A stretch of 64,000 nt of DNA from Undaria pinnatifida. Lineage: Eukaryota; Sar; Phaeophyceae; Laminariales; Alariaceae. Positions 1-11,118 of this stretch are shown piece after piece. The number at the start of each line of letters is the position of its first letter. The stretch's first letter is position 1. The translations under genes and the position numbers were made by a program. The notes beneath the pieces are model-generated. The model searched no databases and had not been told where the DNA came from. It saw nothing but the letters and a program-made list of their open reading frames with translations. The stretch spans positions 17,263,934 to 17,327,933 of the forward strand of contig JABAKD010000023.1 in assembly GCA_012845835.1 (NCBI GenBank). Direction: 5' to 3'.

Positions 1-404
1 TTTTTACGCCCGTTGGGAGATGATAGAGAGTTTTGTCTCAGTTTTCTACACACCAGCCGCCAAATGTGTTTTTAACAGAAGCCTGATCGGCGCCCGCCAC
101 AAATCACCGGCCGTAGAGTGAGCGCTGTACACCAACGGGGGGTCGGAGCCCTAACGAGCTCTCCACGTTCAGAGTTTACGACGCTGTCGATGATTTCACC
201 GAACGAAGTGCGTGTAGAGCACGAAGTTGCGCCGCGTCTAATCCAAGATCTGCGTGAGAATTTCTCAGCCCGATGTTGGCCAAGATCGCCGCGAGAAATC
301 GATTTTCCGGAATTCTGGAAAGTTTCAAAAAATAATTCTACAAAGTTGGGCCCATAGGCGACCGTTCAGGCAGAATTTGGCTGGGACCTTCGGGAATTTC
401 AAAC

Positions 405-712
405 GTTTGGCCTTCCATTATCACCGGTCTAAGGTGGTCCACATTATAAGAAAAATCTTAACTAACGAAAAATCAGGCGGAAGAAAACAACATCGGGTGA
501 GGTCTTCGCAAGGGCACATCGAAGGCGCACATTTTTGCGGTCTGAATCGAAAAATGGCGTTGGCATTCGCCGGGGAATACATTTGGGGTTTTAAACGTGA
601 ACCAGCCTATATTGCGAAACAGGAATTACACTCCAGCGAATTTCGGTCAAGAAGCCCCGTCATTCAGAAAAACTTATTTGCCAACATGTGCTACCTCTAT
701 CCTACCACGCTT
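405..712. repeat. dispersed repeat fragments (family shared with 34.5 kb; M1-type 3' half)
   Basis: The stretch from about 420 (ggtctaaggtggtccacat) to 600 matches 34,520-34,690 in the same order: the same GGTGGTCCACAT start, an AACAACA-rich middle and a 'ggtctgaa.cgaaaaa' end. From about 590 to 712 it ends with the motif gtgctacctctatc, the right end of the short TIR family called M1 here (full copies at 8.8 kb and 39.6 kb). I see no gene in the first 1,040 bases; the short ORFs there look like chance. Confidence 0.5.
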
Positions 713-863
713 CAAGAGGTTGCATAGACCCCCGGACCACCACAGCGTTTTCCAGCAGGTTAAATCCTACTTTTTGTTTTTTGAAGGAACCCCTGGTGTA
801 CGCTAGTCTCCCATTAATTGTCTCGTCCAGGGGACGAGTCTTGTACCATACCCCTTTAACTTT

Positions 864-1020
864 TTTTTTTTTTTTTATCCTCCGGCGGATGGGGAAAAAT
901 AAAGCTTTAGCTCACCACACTTCCACGTGTTTTCATTCACGTCGTGTGTCGATTGAACTCAGTTGCTTTCGCAGCCCAGCGCTCGCTGGCGCACCCTTCG
1001 GGTCCCATTGTCGTTAGTCA
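864..1020. repeat. dispersed repeat with poly-T head, paired with 9,490-9,650
   Basis: A T-run is followed by 'atcctccggcggatgggg' and ends with 'cgctggcgcacccttc'. The same ordered blocks occur at about 9,505-9,645 in the same orientation (ggatggggaaaaataa, then the CGCTxGCTGGCGCA end). This is a dispersed non-coding repeat of about 150 bp with no identified class. Confidence 0.5.
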
Positions 1021-1048
1021 ATTGGCTGATTTCACCACATGTCAGTTA

Positions 1049-1455
1049 TGTTGAAATAAATCGGTTATGCGAAGAATAGTGCTTCCAGCACCCCAGTCTC
1101 AGGGTGCGAGCTTCACTGCAACACACAGTGTGAAGAATATGGTATGCGGATGTCTTTGTTAACTGGTCCCGGATGCTGATCAGAGAGGAAGAGATGGAGT
1201 GAGCTAGTAGGTGCCGGTATACGAAGCTCACGTGCTCGGCTCCATGTACCACGGGTTACTCTTCCGAAGCATTAGAATTCCATAATACTAGTACCAGAAA
1301 ATTCCTAGGGCTGTTCTCAGCAATCCCTAAGGACCCAAATGAATATTCCACGTATTATTCCCATACTACAATATCCCGCAATATCCGGCCGGATAACCCG
1401 ACATAACCATCGTATGTTTCTACTGTTGTCCGTTGGTCCAAGCTACATCGAACAC
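1049..1455 (-). repeat. copia LTR-like repeat, left copy (3' LTR, probably truncated)
   Basis: It starts TGTTGAAATAAA and shares ordered blocks with 7,754-8,205: 'gtgcttccagcacccca', 'gagatggagtgagctagtagg', 'ccataatactagtacca', 'catcgtatgtttct'. Homology stops near 1,455. The matching end of the right copy continues, so this copy is truncated or invaded on its inner side. Confidence 0.7.
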
Positions 1456-2266
1456 CCTTCCTGGCGCTCGATCAACTAACAGGCCTCGGAAAACTACCTG
1501 GAACATTTTACTGCAGTAACTTTCGTCGTCGCTTTAACTCGTATATAGTTTGGGCTTAATGAGGCCTCCTGCTGCGATCAGCCGGAGACTCCCACCCAGG
1601 GCTACTACCCCCGCGTTGATTCGATCGCCGTCAACGCGGCACCTCGTCGCAGAGAGTAGTTGCTCCGGTAAAATAAACACTACAAACAAAACAGAAACCG
1701 ATGTCGTTGTCCGCGTCGCTCGCGCGCAACGATGGGTGGGCGGGATTGTCTGTTTTCCCTAATCATTACCTACTTCCTCGTGCTGCTGTCCGTCGCTAGA
1801 GGAGCAAGTGTCCTTCCGTGTCTTTCCACTTGTCCTCACTGTACCTCCTGCAGGTTTTCTCCCAATCCGGGGATGCCCTCCATGCGTCCCCAAATTTGGT
1901 TCTGACAATTTCTGCAGTAACATTTCGTCGTCGCTTTAACTCGTACCATATAGTTTGGGATTAATGAGGCCTCTCTGCTGCGGCATGAGATCATACCCAT
2001 CCTTGCTATATATCCCGTTGTCTCAGTGCCGTCTTATATCTGCGTATTATTCCCTTGCCCGCGGGTCTCCTTTTTTGTCCTTATTCCACCCAAACTTCTA
2101 CCTTGGTCTCTAGTGGGTTCGCCTCTAGTGGTTCGGCTTCAGCTAGCCCTCCGGAATGCTGTATGCGAGCGCGTAAAGTGATCGGACAACGGTAGGGCGT
2201 CTGCCTCTATGAACGCCGTTTCGCGAGAGCCTCGGAAAACTACCTGGAACATTTTACGTTGGAAAT
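1456..2266. other. non-coding stretch between truncated LTR and copia RNase H, with internal duplicates
   Basis: No gene is seen. 'ggaaaactacctggaacattttac' occurs at about 1,491 and again at about 2,233. The block 'cgtcgtcgctttaactcgta' with its downstream 'ttaatgaggcct' occurs at about 1,524 and again at about 1,925. These nested duplicates suggest an insertion or local duplication inside the copia 3' region. Confidence 0.45.
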
Positions 2267-3363
2267 CTATATCCCCAACCAAAAACCGTGTTGGTTGTCA
2301 AAACTCTCCCCAGCTACCGCCTTGGTGAGAATATCCGCATGATGATCCTCCGTCCTTAGGTACTTGACGGACAAGTCTCCCTTCCCCAACTCGCGCAAGA
2401 AGCGGTATCTCACATCGATGTGCTTGCTGTTGGACGCACTCGGCGGGTTTTTGGCCAAGTCAATCGCCCCGTTGTTGTCGTCAAACACTCCAGTAGTCGT
2501 CGACCTAAGACTTGGCATCAAGAACGCCAACATTCCTCGCACGTACAAGGCCTCCTTCACCCCCTCGGCCATCGCCACATACTCGTCCTTGATGGTGGAG
2601 AGTGTCACGCATTTCTGCGTCCTAGGAAATCAGGATACAAGCGTACCTCCGCAGCAAACAGCTTAACCAGAGACCGAACGCCTGTCCTCGGTTCTGCGGG
2701 CGTAGTCCGTGTCTACGTACGTCTCTAATTCGTAATCCAACTGTACATCCTTCAACAAACTCTCTCTTCTGAAAGTCAAGCCCAAGCGAGCCGTAGCGCT
2801 TAAGTACTCGAGAATCTTATTAGCATCCTCCACGTGCACTTCCTTAAGATCGTGCGAGAACCGCGCAATCGCTCGCACTGCGTTGGGATGTTTGGTCACG
2901 TCTGGTTCGCAATCCACATCAGACTCCCCACATTTTCTCGGAAACTTGTGTCCACCGCTGGCCCTTTATCACTCTCGTGCATGAGATCCAACGACGGTGA
3001 AGCAAGCATTGGCTGGTCTTAGTGTTGTCGAAACGGTCGAAAACTTTTTGGATGAACTAAGTGTGCGAAATCTCCAGAGTTCCCTTCTCACGATCCCTCT
3101 TGTACTCGCTACTCATGTACCACGTAACCTCGCCTAGGTGTTCGGTCGGAAAGCCACCACCACATCCGTTACCTCTTTGGTTGCTTCGATCTTGATGTCG
3201 TTCCCGTGGACCACGGGTATGGCTACAACCGCGTCATTCGACATCAGTCGAAACACGCACTGGTTTACCGGGCACTGCTCAAACCCACACTTGACTAAAG
3301 CTGACGACAGTAGCTTGTACCATGATCGGCCACTCTGCTTCAGTCTCAGTCCGTAAAGGGCTT
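2267..3363 (-). pseudogene. copia pol, C-terminal part: RT thumb and RNase H (broken)
   Basis: Three minus-strand blocks in different frames make up the 3' end of a copia polyprotein. Block 2,267-2,608 is RNase H: 'DEYVAMAEGVKEA', 'DNNGAIDLAKNP', 'SKHIDVRYRFLREL' and 'EDHHADILTK' are the usual copia RNase H signatures, ending at a stop at 2,267. Block 2,663-2,917 carries 'AVRAIARF' and 'YVDTDYARRTEDRRSVSG', the RT-RNase H linker. Block 3,134-3,363 has 'LNKALYGLR', 'QSGRSWYKLL' and 'GNDIKIEATKEV'; the last is the YVDD-region block, with the first Asp of the pair changed to Asn. The protein would copy element RNA into DNA in virus-like particles. The frame changes between blocks make it non-functional. 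Confidence 0.85.
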
Positions 3364-3371
3364 TGTTGAGT

Positions 3372-3999
3372 TGTTGTTGTTGTTGTTGTTGTTGTTGTTC
3401 TCGCATTAACTCGCATAATCAAGTCAGTGGTCACAGGACAGGCTCCAGTCGCTCTGGAGGTGAGGAATACCTCAGGGAAAACACAAACCAAAAGTGGTTC
3501 ACCCATATATCATAGCTGACGCAATTCTTGCCTCCGCCAGAAAATTGTAAAAAGTGAAATCGAGAGTCAGCCTACGATGTCCCAACTCCATACTGGTACA
3601 TGCTTCTCATCGCTCCCGCCTGAAAACACCGACCACAACGCGTGCTACCCAGAAAAGACTACCACTTATATATTACACGTAGTACCTATCACTAATCATA
3701 CGCACGTCAGACTCAAGTCACTTGGAAAAAAGAAAGGAAAGGAAAGGAAAGGAAAGGGAAGGGAAGGGAAGGGAAGGAAAGAAAAGAAAAGAAAAGAAAA
3801 GACAAGACAAGACAAGACAAGACAAGACAAGACAAGACAAGACAAGAAAAGACAAGACAAGACAAGACAAGACAAGACAAGACAAGACAAGACAAGACAA
3901 GACAAGACAAGACAAGACAAAAAGGCAGACCCTAGGAACTGACTAAAGACGGCATTGGGATCATAGAGGGTATCACGTGCGTCAATGGCACTGGGGGGA
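3372..3999 (-). mobile_element. SINE-like insertion with (CAA)n tail and 8-bp target duplication
   Basis: The 628-bp block interrupts the copia RT exactly between codons for 'KVVLLN' (about 4,008 onward) and 'LNKALYGL' (before 3,364). The octamer TGTTGAGT stands on both sides, at 3,364-3,371 and 4,000-4,007, and is the target-site duplication. Read on the minus strand the insert ends in 'gttaatgcgag' followed by about ten CAA repeats, a simple-repeat tail typical of target-primed insertion. It contains a long (TCTTG)n/(CCTTT)n tract at its 5' side. A second, tail-bearing copy of its last ~150 bp lies at about 42,555-42,706. I could not recognise tRNA-type A and B boxes, so it may be a SINE or a truncated LINE. 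Confidence 0.75.
3732..3920. repeat. (GGAAA/GGGAA)n then (GACAA)n microsatellite
   Basis: About 45 bases of GGAAA/GGGAA units are followed by AAGAA units and then about 25 GACAA units with one GAAAA interruption. This purine-only strand bias creates long spurious reading frames on both strands. It lies inside the SINE-like insertion. Confidence 0.95.
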
Positions 4000-4007
4000 T
4001 GTTGAGT

Positions 4008-5940
4008 AGGACTACCTTACCCGACATCTCTCCACGCCCATGGAAGAGTCTCAAGAAAATCTCGGTATCCAACTCTGCCTGAATAAATGCCTCGTCAACG
4101 TCAAAATGTCTCAAGTCTTAATCAGCTTGCACGACATTGCTGCAATTAGTCGGTTAGACGTGGTCGAGGCGGTGGGGGCAAAAGTTTAGAAGTAGTCCAC
4201 TCCCTCTACCTGGCTATATCCCTCAGCTACCAACCGTGCCTTTGCTCTATTTATCATGCTGTGAGCGTCGCCCTTCCACTTTAACAACCACCTTGACTCC
4301 ACGACAATGCTATCTGCGGGAACTTCAGAAACCTCAGCTAAGGTTCCTGCAGCTTCGAGACCACCAAACTCCGATTTAATCGCGCCTATCCAAACGTCCG
4401 AATGCTTTGACGAACACGCGGCGGCATAAGACGTCGGTTCCGGTTCCGCCTCTTTGACAAGGCAACCCTGCAACTTCGTCTTCTCGCGCCCCGTCTCAGT
4501 CGCAGCCAGTAGCGCCTGGAAAACGCGCCCCCCTTCACAGGGTTCGATTGCATTCATCAGCCCCGCCGCCGCTTCCCAGCTGAGCACCCTGGTCTGCGCC
4601 CTCGTATGTCCCTCCCGAATCTCGTCATCATCGCCCAGTCCTGACATGTGCGCTCCAAGTTGGTTTGCAGCAGTCCGGACCGCCGTCGGGGTCTGGGCTC
4701 CACTGTCAGGGATTGACGCGTCGCTCAGAGCTCCACTGTCAGATGTTGACGCGTTACTCCCATCCCGAAAGGAAGAGTCGCTGTCGGATCATTCGCTGCT
4801 GGCCGTTGATGTATCGTTGGACTCCACATCTCCGGCTCGAAAATCGTAACTAGCTTGCGTCATCGGAGACAGACACCACACGGAGTTGGTGAGGAATTCC
4901 CATCCCCAATGTCGGCAGAGGAGTCGTCGGGTCGGACACAATCCTCCGTCCCTCCCAGCTCTGGCGCGTTCTCTAGCCCCAGCGTCCCTCCCTGCTCTGG
5001 AACCTCCGGCAGCTGGGGTGACGGCGCTCCCACATCAATCGACGACCCCCATGTCACGTCTCGGGGCTCCACCACCTTGTTCGCCCGCGTGGGGACCCGA
5101 AATGAGTCACTTGGGTGGTCGATGCCTGGCTCGAGGTAAAACCAGCTCTCGACCCGGAGTGACAAATTGGACGGGCGCTTCCAACGGCAGTACTCTGGGC
5201 GAAGGAACGGGTGCGGTGAGGCAGGTGCGGCAGTACCATGCCACATCTCAAGCGGATACTTGTTACCGGGGTTGGCATAGTTGCGGTGTGGTTCAGCGCG
5301 TCACAAGACCAATGCACCCCTTCCGCTCACAGGGACTCGGTTGGCGGTAGTTGAACGAGCGGGAAGATGATAGGAGCCTGGATGCACGCAGCAAGTGCTG
5401 CGTTCTGGATGATGCCCAGAATGATGCCTAGCGCTCTCTCGACAACACCATTCTATTTGTTGCTGTTAGCGTTTGTGGATTCCTGCTTAATGCAAAACTG
5501 TTTGCACACCTCTCCAAACTCCCCACCGAAGAATTATCTCCCGTTGTCAGACCTTACAATCTCAACCTTCGAGGGGACACCGTCGGCGCATACACCCGCC
5601 AAAAACTTCCTAAACGCGTCTGGTGCTTCCGATTTGTGCTTCAAAAAGTATACCCACACGTAGCGAGAGAAAATCATCCTTCACTAGCATGATACACCTC
5701 TTACCTAACAGAGAAGGGGTTCTCTTAGGGCCACTCAGGTTAACGAGGGTCCGTGCCAACTTCTCTGACGCACGGGATTTTGTACTGCTGAGGATAAGCT
5801 TGCGGTAACCTTTCGCCATAGAACAACCAGTGCAGAGTCTTAGAGTCCCTAACAGTTCTACACCGAGTGATTTCGCTCTCTCTCTTAACAGTAGTTCGTT
5901 CGAGTGACCATGCACGCAATGGAAAACGTTTATGTCCACA
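4008..5940 (-). pseudogene. copia pol, N-terminal part: GAG-pre-integrase, integrase and RT start (broken)
   Basis: Reading from high to low coordinates on the minus strand: the HHCC zinc module of the GAG-pre-integrase domain ('HCVHGHSNELLL' and 'LCTGCSMAKGYRK') at about 5,800-5,935; the integrase core near 5,400-5,560, where 'IVRSDNG' (catalytic Asp) and 'NGVVERALGI' (catalytic Glu) can be read with two stops; the integrase tail at 4,860-5,246 ('MWHGTAAPASPHPFLRPEY', 'PGIDHPSDSFRV'); and the RT N-terminus at 4,186-4,647 ('VVESRWLLKWKGD', 'AKARLVAEGYSQVEGVDYF') continuing at 4,008-4,114 ('MRHFDVDEAFIQAELDTEI', with the first catalytic Asp of RT in FDVDEAF). Several frameshifts and stops separate the blocks. 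Confidence 0.85.
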
Positions 5941-6584
5941 GCAGTCTCAGCAGAAGCGGCGTTACTGGGGCAAGCACGGGAAAATCCTGGGGAGAATCGC
6001 CATCAGTTTCCGTGCGGTTATCAGTGGAGTCAGAGTTCAAGAGGTGAAGCGGCACATAGCCGTTATCTGGGTCTACCCCGTAAGCGAAGTTGAAGTAACT
6101 CGACCCATCGCCCTCGAACCTTAACCTCTCATCGAAAAGAGAAATGCACAAGCCCTCTTTCTTGGTCTAGAAACCTACTCCATGCTTATGGGCGGCCATC
6201 AGCAAAAAACAATTGAACGCCAAATTCGGCACGCAACCCACGTCCAACAATTTAACAGTCAGATCTCCGGGGAAGGGTACAGTGAGCGTGCCATAACCCA
6301 CAACGTCAATCAGGTGGTTGTCGCCGATCCTACCCTTGTCTTCACACAGTTGTACGTCACTCTACTAGTAAGCTGAATGGGTTATGTAGAATGAAGCGCC
6401 ACTGTCTGCTATCCATTTCCCAGCAAATTCTCCGTTAAGTTCTCCCTACGTTCCACAGCACACGAGTCATTACTACCACTAAGCATAGCATTCGCAAGAC
6501 AGCACACAGTCTCACCGGTGTTGTTCTACCCTGCGCACATCCGTCAGACGTCCTCTCCGAAGCCGGGGTGACACGAGCCTTGCA

Positions 6585-7355
6585 CTAGTACCACATTTGC
6601 CCGAGTTCCAAGCAACGGATACACTCGCGCTTTACCTTGTAGTACTCTTTTTGGGGGATTGTTTGCTTGGGGGCGGGGGAATTGTCGCTACCTTCGATAC
6701 CTTCGCTAGTTCCTGTACTCGCCGACCTTTTTTTCCTTGACCTACCATTGTTACCGTTGGATCCGCGACCGCAACCACGGTTACCCCCACGACCACCGCC
6801 GTGACCACCTCGGGCGACTCCACTCGAAAACAGTGCCTGTTCCACGTTCTTTCCCTTTGACATGGGAAGTTTCAGGTGCTTCTGTCGGACTTTACTCTCT
6901 ATCTCTGCTCGCGTTATGTCATCGCGACATAGAAACGTGCGTTGCTCGATTTCGTATTTATCCGTCGAAACCCTCACCAGTTTTCTGTTCACGTCGCCCT
7001 CCGATTTCGGCACATTAATCGAAGCAAGAGTGCTAACGATCTTGTCCACACGGCTGAAGAATTTCATGGGCTCTTCACCCCTTTCCATCTTGAACGCATT
7101 AAAAGCATCCCACCACTTGACCTGGGTAGCTATTGACCTCGGCAGAAACAAATCACGAAGCATTGCACCGCTAGGAGACTGCCTTGCACACACTCTGTCC
7201 AACAGGTCAGTGTCAGACATGCTTTCTGTCCAACATATCCATGCGACCCGTGCACATCTGCTGCGTGCATTCGTCAAACTTTGAGAGACAAAGTCCTGCG
7301 TGTCCTTCGAGGTGTCACCTACAGCTACCTCAATGCCTGTGAGTAAAGAACCCAC
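6585..7355 (-). pseudogene. copia Gag-like protein (decayed)
   Basis: This open block of 256 codons is copia Gag. The capsid-like helical part has 'VKWWDAFNAFKMERGEEPMK', 'FFSRVDKIVSTLASI' and 'DVNRKLVRVSTDKYEIEQRT', the UBN2/gag pattern of copia elements. A Gly/Arg-rich linker follows ('GGHGGGRGGNRGCGRG', 'NNGRSRKKR'), and then the first half of a CCHC knuckle ('CIRCLELGQ') that degenerates. The real N-terminus is probably further upstream, since 7,458-7,736 holds a basic, Gln-rich block in another frame. The protease region between 5,940 and 6,585 is present only as scraps. Gag would package element RNA in cytoplasmic particles. Confidence 0.75.
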
Positions 7356-7753
7356 TCACCCACTCATTGATACAAAGGCCGCGAAACGCTTACCTCAAAC
7401 TGGCAAATTCCCCGGCTTACCGCAGAATTTGGGGCCTGCTTGCTTATTACTACTAAATTATCGCGGGCTAACATTCACACCCTTTACGAACTCCTCGTCT
7501 CTACCAGCCTCGCCTACGCGTACAACACCAGGGACTGGCAAATTCGCACGGGTTCGGACTCCATCTTGCTGTTGGTTACTAGGGCTGGAATGGCCCTCCC
7601 TTCGGGCACGGTCGCTGGGCATCCGCTCCTCCAGTTGGCCTTGCCTGAGCACCAGTGATCTCAGCATTTCCGTAATCTCTTCTTGTTGGTGGACGTGTCT
7701 CTGTCGACCTCGTTTCCAGACATTGCGCAGATTCAAACGTGTACACGTTAACT

Positions 7754-8335
7754 TGTTGAAATAAAACGGGTATGCGAATACTATAGTGCTTCCAGCACCC
7801 CAGTGTCAGGGTGCGAGCTTCACTGCAACACACAGTGTGAAGAAGGTGGTATATAGATATCTTTACTACCTGGTCCCGGATGCTGACCAGAGGGGACGAG
7901 ATGGAGTGAGCTAGTAGGCGCCGGTATGCGAAACCTACATGCTCGGCTCCGTTCACCACGGGGTACTCTTCCGAAGCATTAACATTCCATAATACTAGTA
8001 CCAAGAAATTTGTAGGGCTGTTCTCAGCAGTCCACAACGACCCAAATGAATATTCCACGTATTTTTCCCATACTACAATATCCCGCAATATCCGGTCGGA
8101 TAACCCAACGTAGCCATCGTATGTTTCTATTATTTTATAAAATATTTTCTGGACGTCAGCTGTGCGTTCGACAAATTGTTCGTTGGGCCATGCCACATCG
8201 AACAAGTTTCCGTTTGTCGGGCATAAATTGAGTGGCATAGTTTGAGCCCCAATCCCCATAATAGTCCCAAGTGAGTTATCCCCGCCGAAAGGGTTTCCAG
8301 TTGTAAAGAGGTCAAGCAACGTACTAGACGCCAAA
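7754..8335 (-). repeat. copia LTR-like repeat, right copy (5' LTR)
   Basis: It begins TGTTGAAATAAA and matches 1,049-1,455 block by block up to about 8,205 (catcgaaca). Beyond that the sequence continues without a partner in the left copy, so the outer boundary is a guess. The reading frame across 7,579-8,334 on the minus strand runs through the LTR and is not a gene. Confidence 0.65.
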
Positions 8336-8430
8336 CTTACCCGGCTCTAGTTTCACGTGATGGCCCCCAAAAGGAGGGTTCATTTTTATGTAGGGGATAG
8401 CTGGTAGGGATACGCCGGTAAGTAGAGCTT

Positions 8431-8608
8431 ACCGCGTGTTATTCGAGGAAATTGTCGAGGCACACTGTACTAGGGGGAGGGACCTATCTTTACCTTGGTT
8501 GGTGGTTTGATTCGGTTTTACCGCGTGTTATTCAAGGAAATTGTCGAGGCACACTGTACTAGGAGGAGGAACCTATCTTTACCTTGGTTGGTGGTTTGAT
8601 TCGGTTTA
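8431..8608. repeat. two-copy tandem repeat, period 89 bp
   Basis: 'ccgcgtgttattc' to 'ggtggtttgattcggttt' occurs twice in succession (starts about 8,431 and 8,520) with only a few substitutions. It is non-coding. Confidence 0.9.
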
Positions 8609-8790
8609 GTTCTGTTAGGGTGAAGGATAGAGCTATATATAAATGTCTGTGTATGGAAAGGCTCCTCTCATGGTATCGGCTGACTATTAAGTCGCCGACC
8701 GACTACTAGGTGTTGTTTAGCACGCAAGGCAAAGCGTTACAGCTCGTTCCTTGCGCTAATCTTTGGTGTGTGTTTTATTCTGGATATTGA

Positions 8791-9122
8791 CGCATGCCAC
8801 GGTAGAGGTGCACTCTTGATTATTAATAAGTTCCTCACTTGAGGAGCTATGTACCTCACGCAAAAAAGTGTTTTTGAGGAAATTGACAGCCCCATGAGCA
8901 AACCCGTGGCCCGGATGCATATAACTTTTACTTGGAAAAACAACAAGTGCGGCACTCCGACGATTGTATTATTAGAGTAAAGCCTTTACAACTGGAAACC
9001 CCTTTTTGGGGACAACGTTACGTGACGTTAGTATAGGGAGGAATTTGGTGTCTCTAACGGGGTTAAGGAACCTTGTCATTCAGAAATTGTTGGCCAAAGT
9101 GCTACCTCCAGCGTACTATGCG
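8791..9122. mobile_element. M1 family short TIR element (MITE-like), full copy
   Basis: Imperfect terminal inverted repeats are cgcatgccacggtagaggt at the left and, at the right, 'gtgctacctccagcgtactatgcg' read as its complement. Internal landmarks shared by the family are 'cttgaggagctatgtacctc', 'gagcaaacccgtggcc', 'caactggaaacccc' and a right part with 'gggttaaggaacc..gtcattcagaa'. There is no coding potential, so it is non-autonomous. The same landmarks appear at 10.0, 36.9, 38.5, 39.6, 40.2, 40.6, 41.9 and 63.4 kb. Confidence 0.7.
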
Positions 9123-9489
9123 CCTGTTGCATTTATGATTATTCGCATGGTGTTATACAGAGAGAATATTTACAGCAATAGTTGGTCGGCTGGCTTGCTT
9201 CGCCGTCCAACTAACATCTACTTGCCACTTTGGGTAGGGCTTCCAAGGGAAAAACTTACGGGAGAAAATGACGAAAACATAATCGGTCACACGGAACGCC
9301 GGATAGGGTGTGTGTTCACTGGTGTGTTTACAAGTATGCTCAACGGGCAACGGCAGGGGCTGTAAGACACACGCACCGCATTCTCACATTCTTAATAGTA
9401 TCGCTGCAGATTTTTCCTAGACGGTTGATAATATGTGGAAAATCTCCTGTTTTTGTGCTCGATATAGGCGGGGCTCAAATAGGTCATTT

Positions 9490-9650
9490 TGTTTTTGTAT
9501 TTATTTATTATCCTCCAGCGGATGGGGAAAAATAATGCTCAATCTAACCACACTTTACGTATTTTCATGCATGATTGGTTGTCAATTTAAGTCTATTGTA
9601 TGCGCAATCTAGCGCTAGCTGGCGCATCCTTCAGTTCCCCTAGTAACGAC
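9490..9650. repeat. second copy of the 864-1,020 dispersed repeat
   Basis: It shares 'atcctccagcggatggggaa' and the CGCTAGCTGGCGCA end with 864-1,020, in the same orientation. It is non-coding. Nothing else is recognisable between 9,130 and 10,000. Confidence 0.5.
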
Positions 9651-10000
9651 GGCTCTAGCTGTTCCTACCAGCGGTCACCGTTACTTCTACAGCAGCGCAA
9701 GCTGCCGTTGTATACAGATGTGAGTATGTCGGCCCGACTTGACCCCTGGGGATTTGGCACGGTGGAGATAGCCACCCAGAAAATCATCCCTCCGCATAAT
9801 GTGAGACTGTCGCATCTCACCCATTAACAAAACCCACGGCCATGAGAAACGGTCTTCCGCCAGACGTTGTCCAGTTACTACTCATTCGAGCGTGGGTCCC
9901 CTAATGTCAATTGCCGTCAAGTCCGGCCAACTCGCCGCCGTCGTTATCGAAGGCATATTGGACCCATAGATAGATGAAGCCTCTTCGATAAGTGACAAGC

Positions 10001-10245
10001 TACCGTAGAGATGCACCATGTTTTTCTGAGGGTTCTCACTTGACGAGTTCTATATCCCACCCAAAAACTGACGTTCGAGTAAGCCGAAATTGCAGCTCGA
10101 TGCAGAGACTCAAGGCCTAGGTACGAGAAACAGTGATGTTGCGAAACAAGGAGATTCGGACGATTCTGGGTTAAGGAGCGCCTCGTCACTAAGAAAAACG
10201 TTGGGCCTGCTAGTAAAAAAGTGAATCCTCTATCGAAGCATGCGT
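10001..10245. mobile_element. M1 family element, diverged copy
   Basis: It begins near 'gctaccgtagagatgcacc', has 'tgacgagttctatatcccac', 'ggcctaggtacgagaaac' and 'gattctgggttaaggagc' in family order, and ends near 'ctatcgaagcatgcg'. This is the same TIR logic as the 8.8 kb copy but more eroded. Confidence 0.5.
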
Positions 10246-11118
10246 CATCGAAAGCGTCTTCAAGTAGAGTGCGGGCGGTGCAGAGTTCACGTTGCCCTTT
10301 TGACCTCATGGACGGGTCATGTCCCACTCTCCTATGGTATAGCAGGGAGCGCCGTGTGTTTCACCCTCGCAGGAAGTGTAATTTTTTTCTATCCTGAGAC
10401 AAGACTGGCCCTATGTCTGAGCTCTGCGAATTTCAAATGTGGTATGTTGCGTCCGCGCCGTCTTTTTCGTCTCCTTGTATGTTCTGGCGCCAGCAAGCTT
10501 ATCATACCCCAATCGAGCAGTGGCCGTTAATGCCAAGTCGCCTTTCGCGGTGTCCTGGACCGACAAAAGTACCGCATAAAGCACCATATATAATTCGATT
10601 TTTGAAGTGGTCCGCGCATTTTTTCACCAGAATTTCCAAAACGCGCGGCGCGCACGAGTCGTAGCCTTAGCCTGGGCCTGGGTTTAGGTCACGGTTAGGG
10701 ATAGGGTTGGGCTGGGTCGGGTCGACGTTCTTTCGTGATTTCGTAAAGCAAAGCAAAACAAAACAAAACAAAACAGCCTAAAATACCCTATAGAGCGAAA
10801 TATATTCCGTTTTTTTAAACCGTAACGCTAGCTCAATGGCCAACGGCTCCGTCCGTGGCGCTAGATGTGCGCTGCCAATAGTGGTATTATAGGGTAGGGC
10901 ATAATAGTAGTCGTCGTATTCATTGTGTGCTGTGATGCACCACTCTTGGCGAAAATATTCGGACCGTTGGGGTATAACTGTTAAGCCCAATTGGTCCTTA
11001 CTTTTGCATCCGTAGTCACTGTGTGGTCATATTTATGTACATGGCATGATATGCATCGCAGCAAGAATACGTGTGTAATATCGCAGTTCTCACACACCGG
11101 CCAATCAGCAATCAGCCG

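Larger units (their letters stand above)
1049..8335 (-). mobile_element. decayed Ty1/copia LTR retrotransposon
   Basis: On the minus strand the order is right LTR-like repeat (7,754), gag (6,585-7,355), integrase (about 4,860-5,940), reverse transcriptase (about 3,080-4,650), RNase H (to 2,267), left LTR-like repeat (1,049). Integrase upstream of RT defines the Ty1/copia order. Both terminal repeats begin TGTTGAAATAAA. The coding region is broken by many stops and frameshifts, by a SINE-like insertion in RT, and by unrelated sequence at 1,456-2,266, so the copy is dead. The outer limit of the right LTR is uncertain: alignment to the left one is clear to about 8,205. Confidence 0.85.

Noticed and set aside
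3577..3946. Lys/Arg/Gln-rich and Ser/Cys/Leu-rich frames on both strands
   Set aside because: They come entirely from the GGAAA and GACAA microsatellite.
7579..8334. 251-codon minus-strand frame
   Set aside because: It runs through the copia LTR repeat, and the same DNA at 1,049-1,455 has no matching open frame. It is not a gene.
10665..10730. TTAGGG-like run (ggttagggatagggttggg)
   Set aside because: Only a few degenerate units; too short and irregular to call an interstitial telomere.
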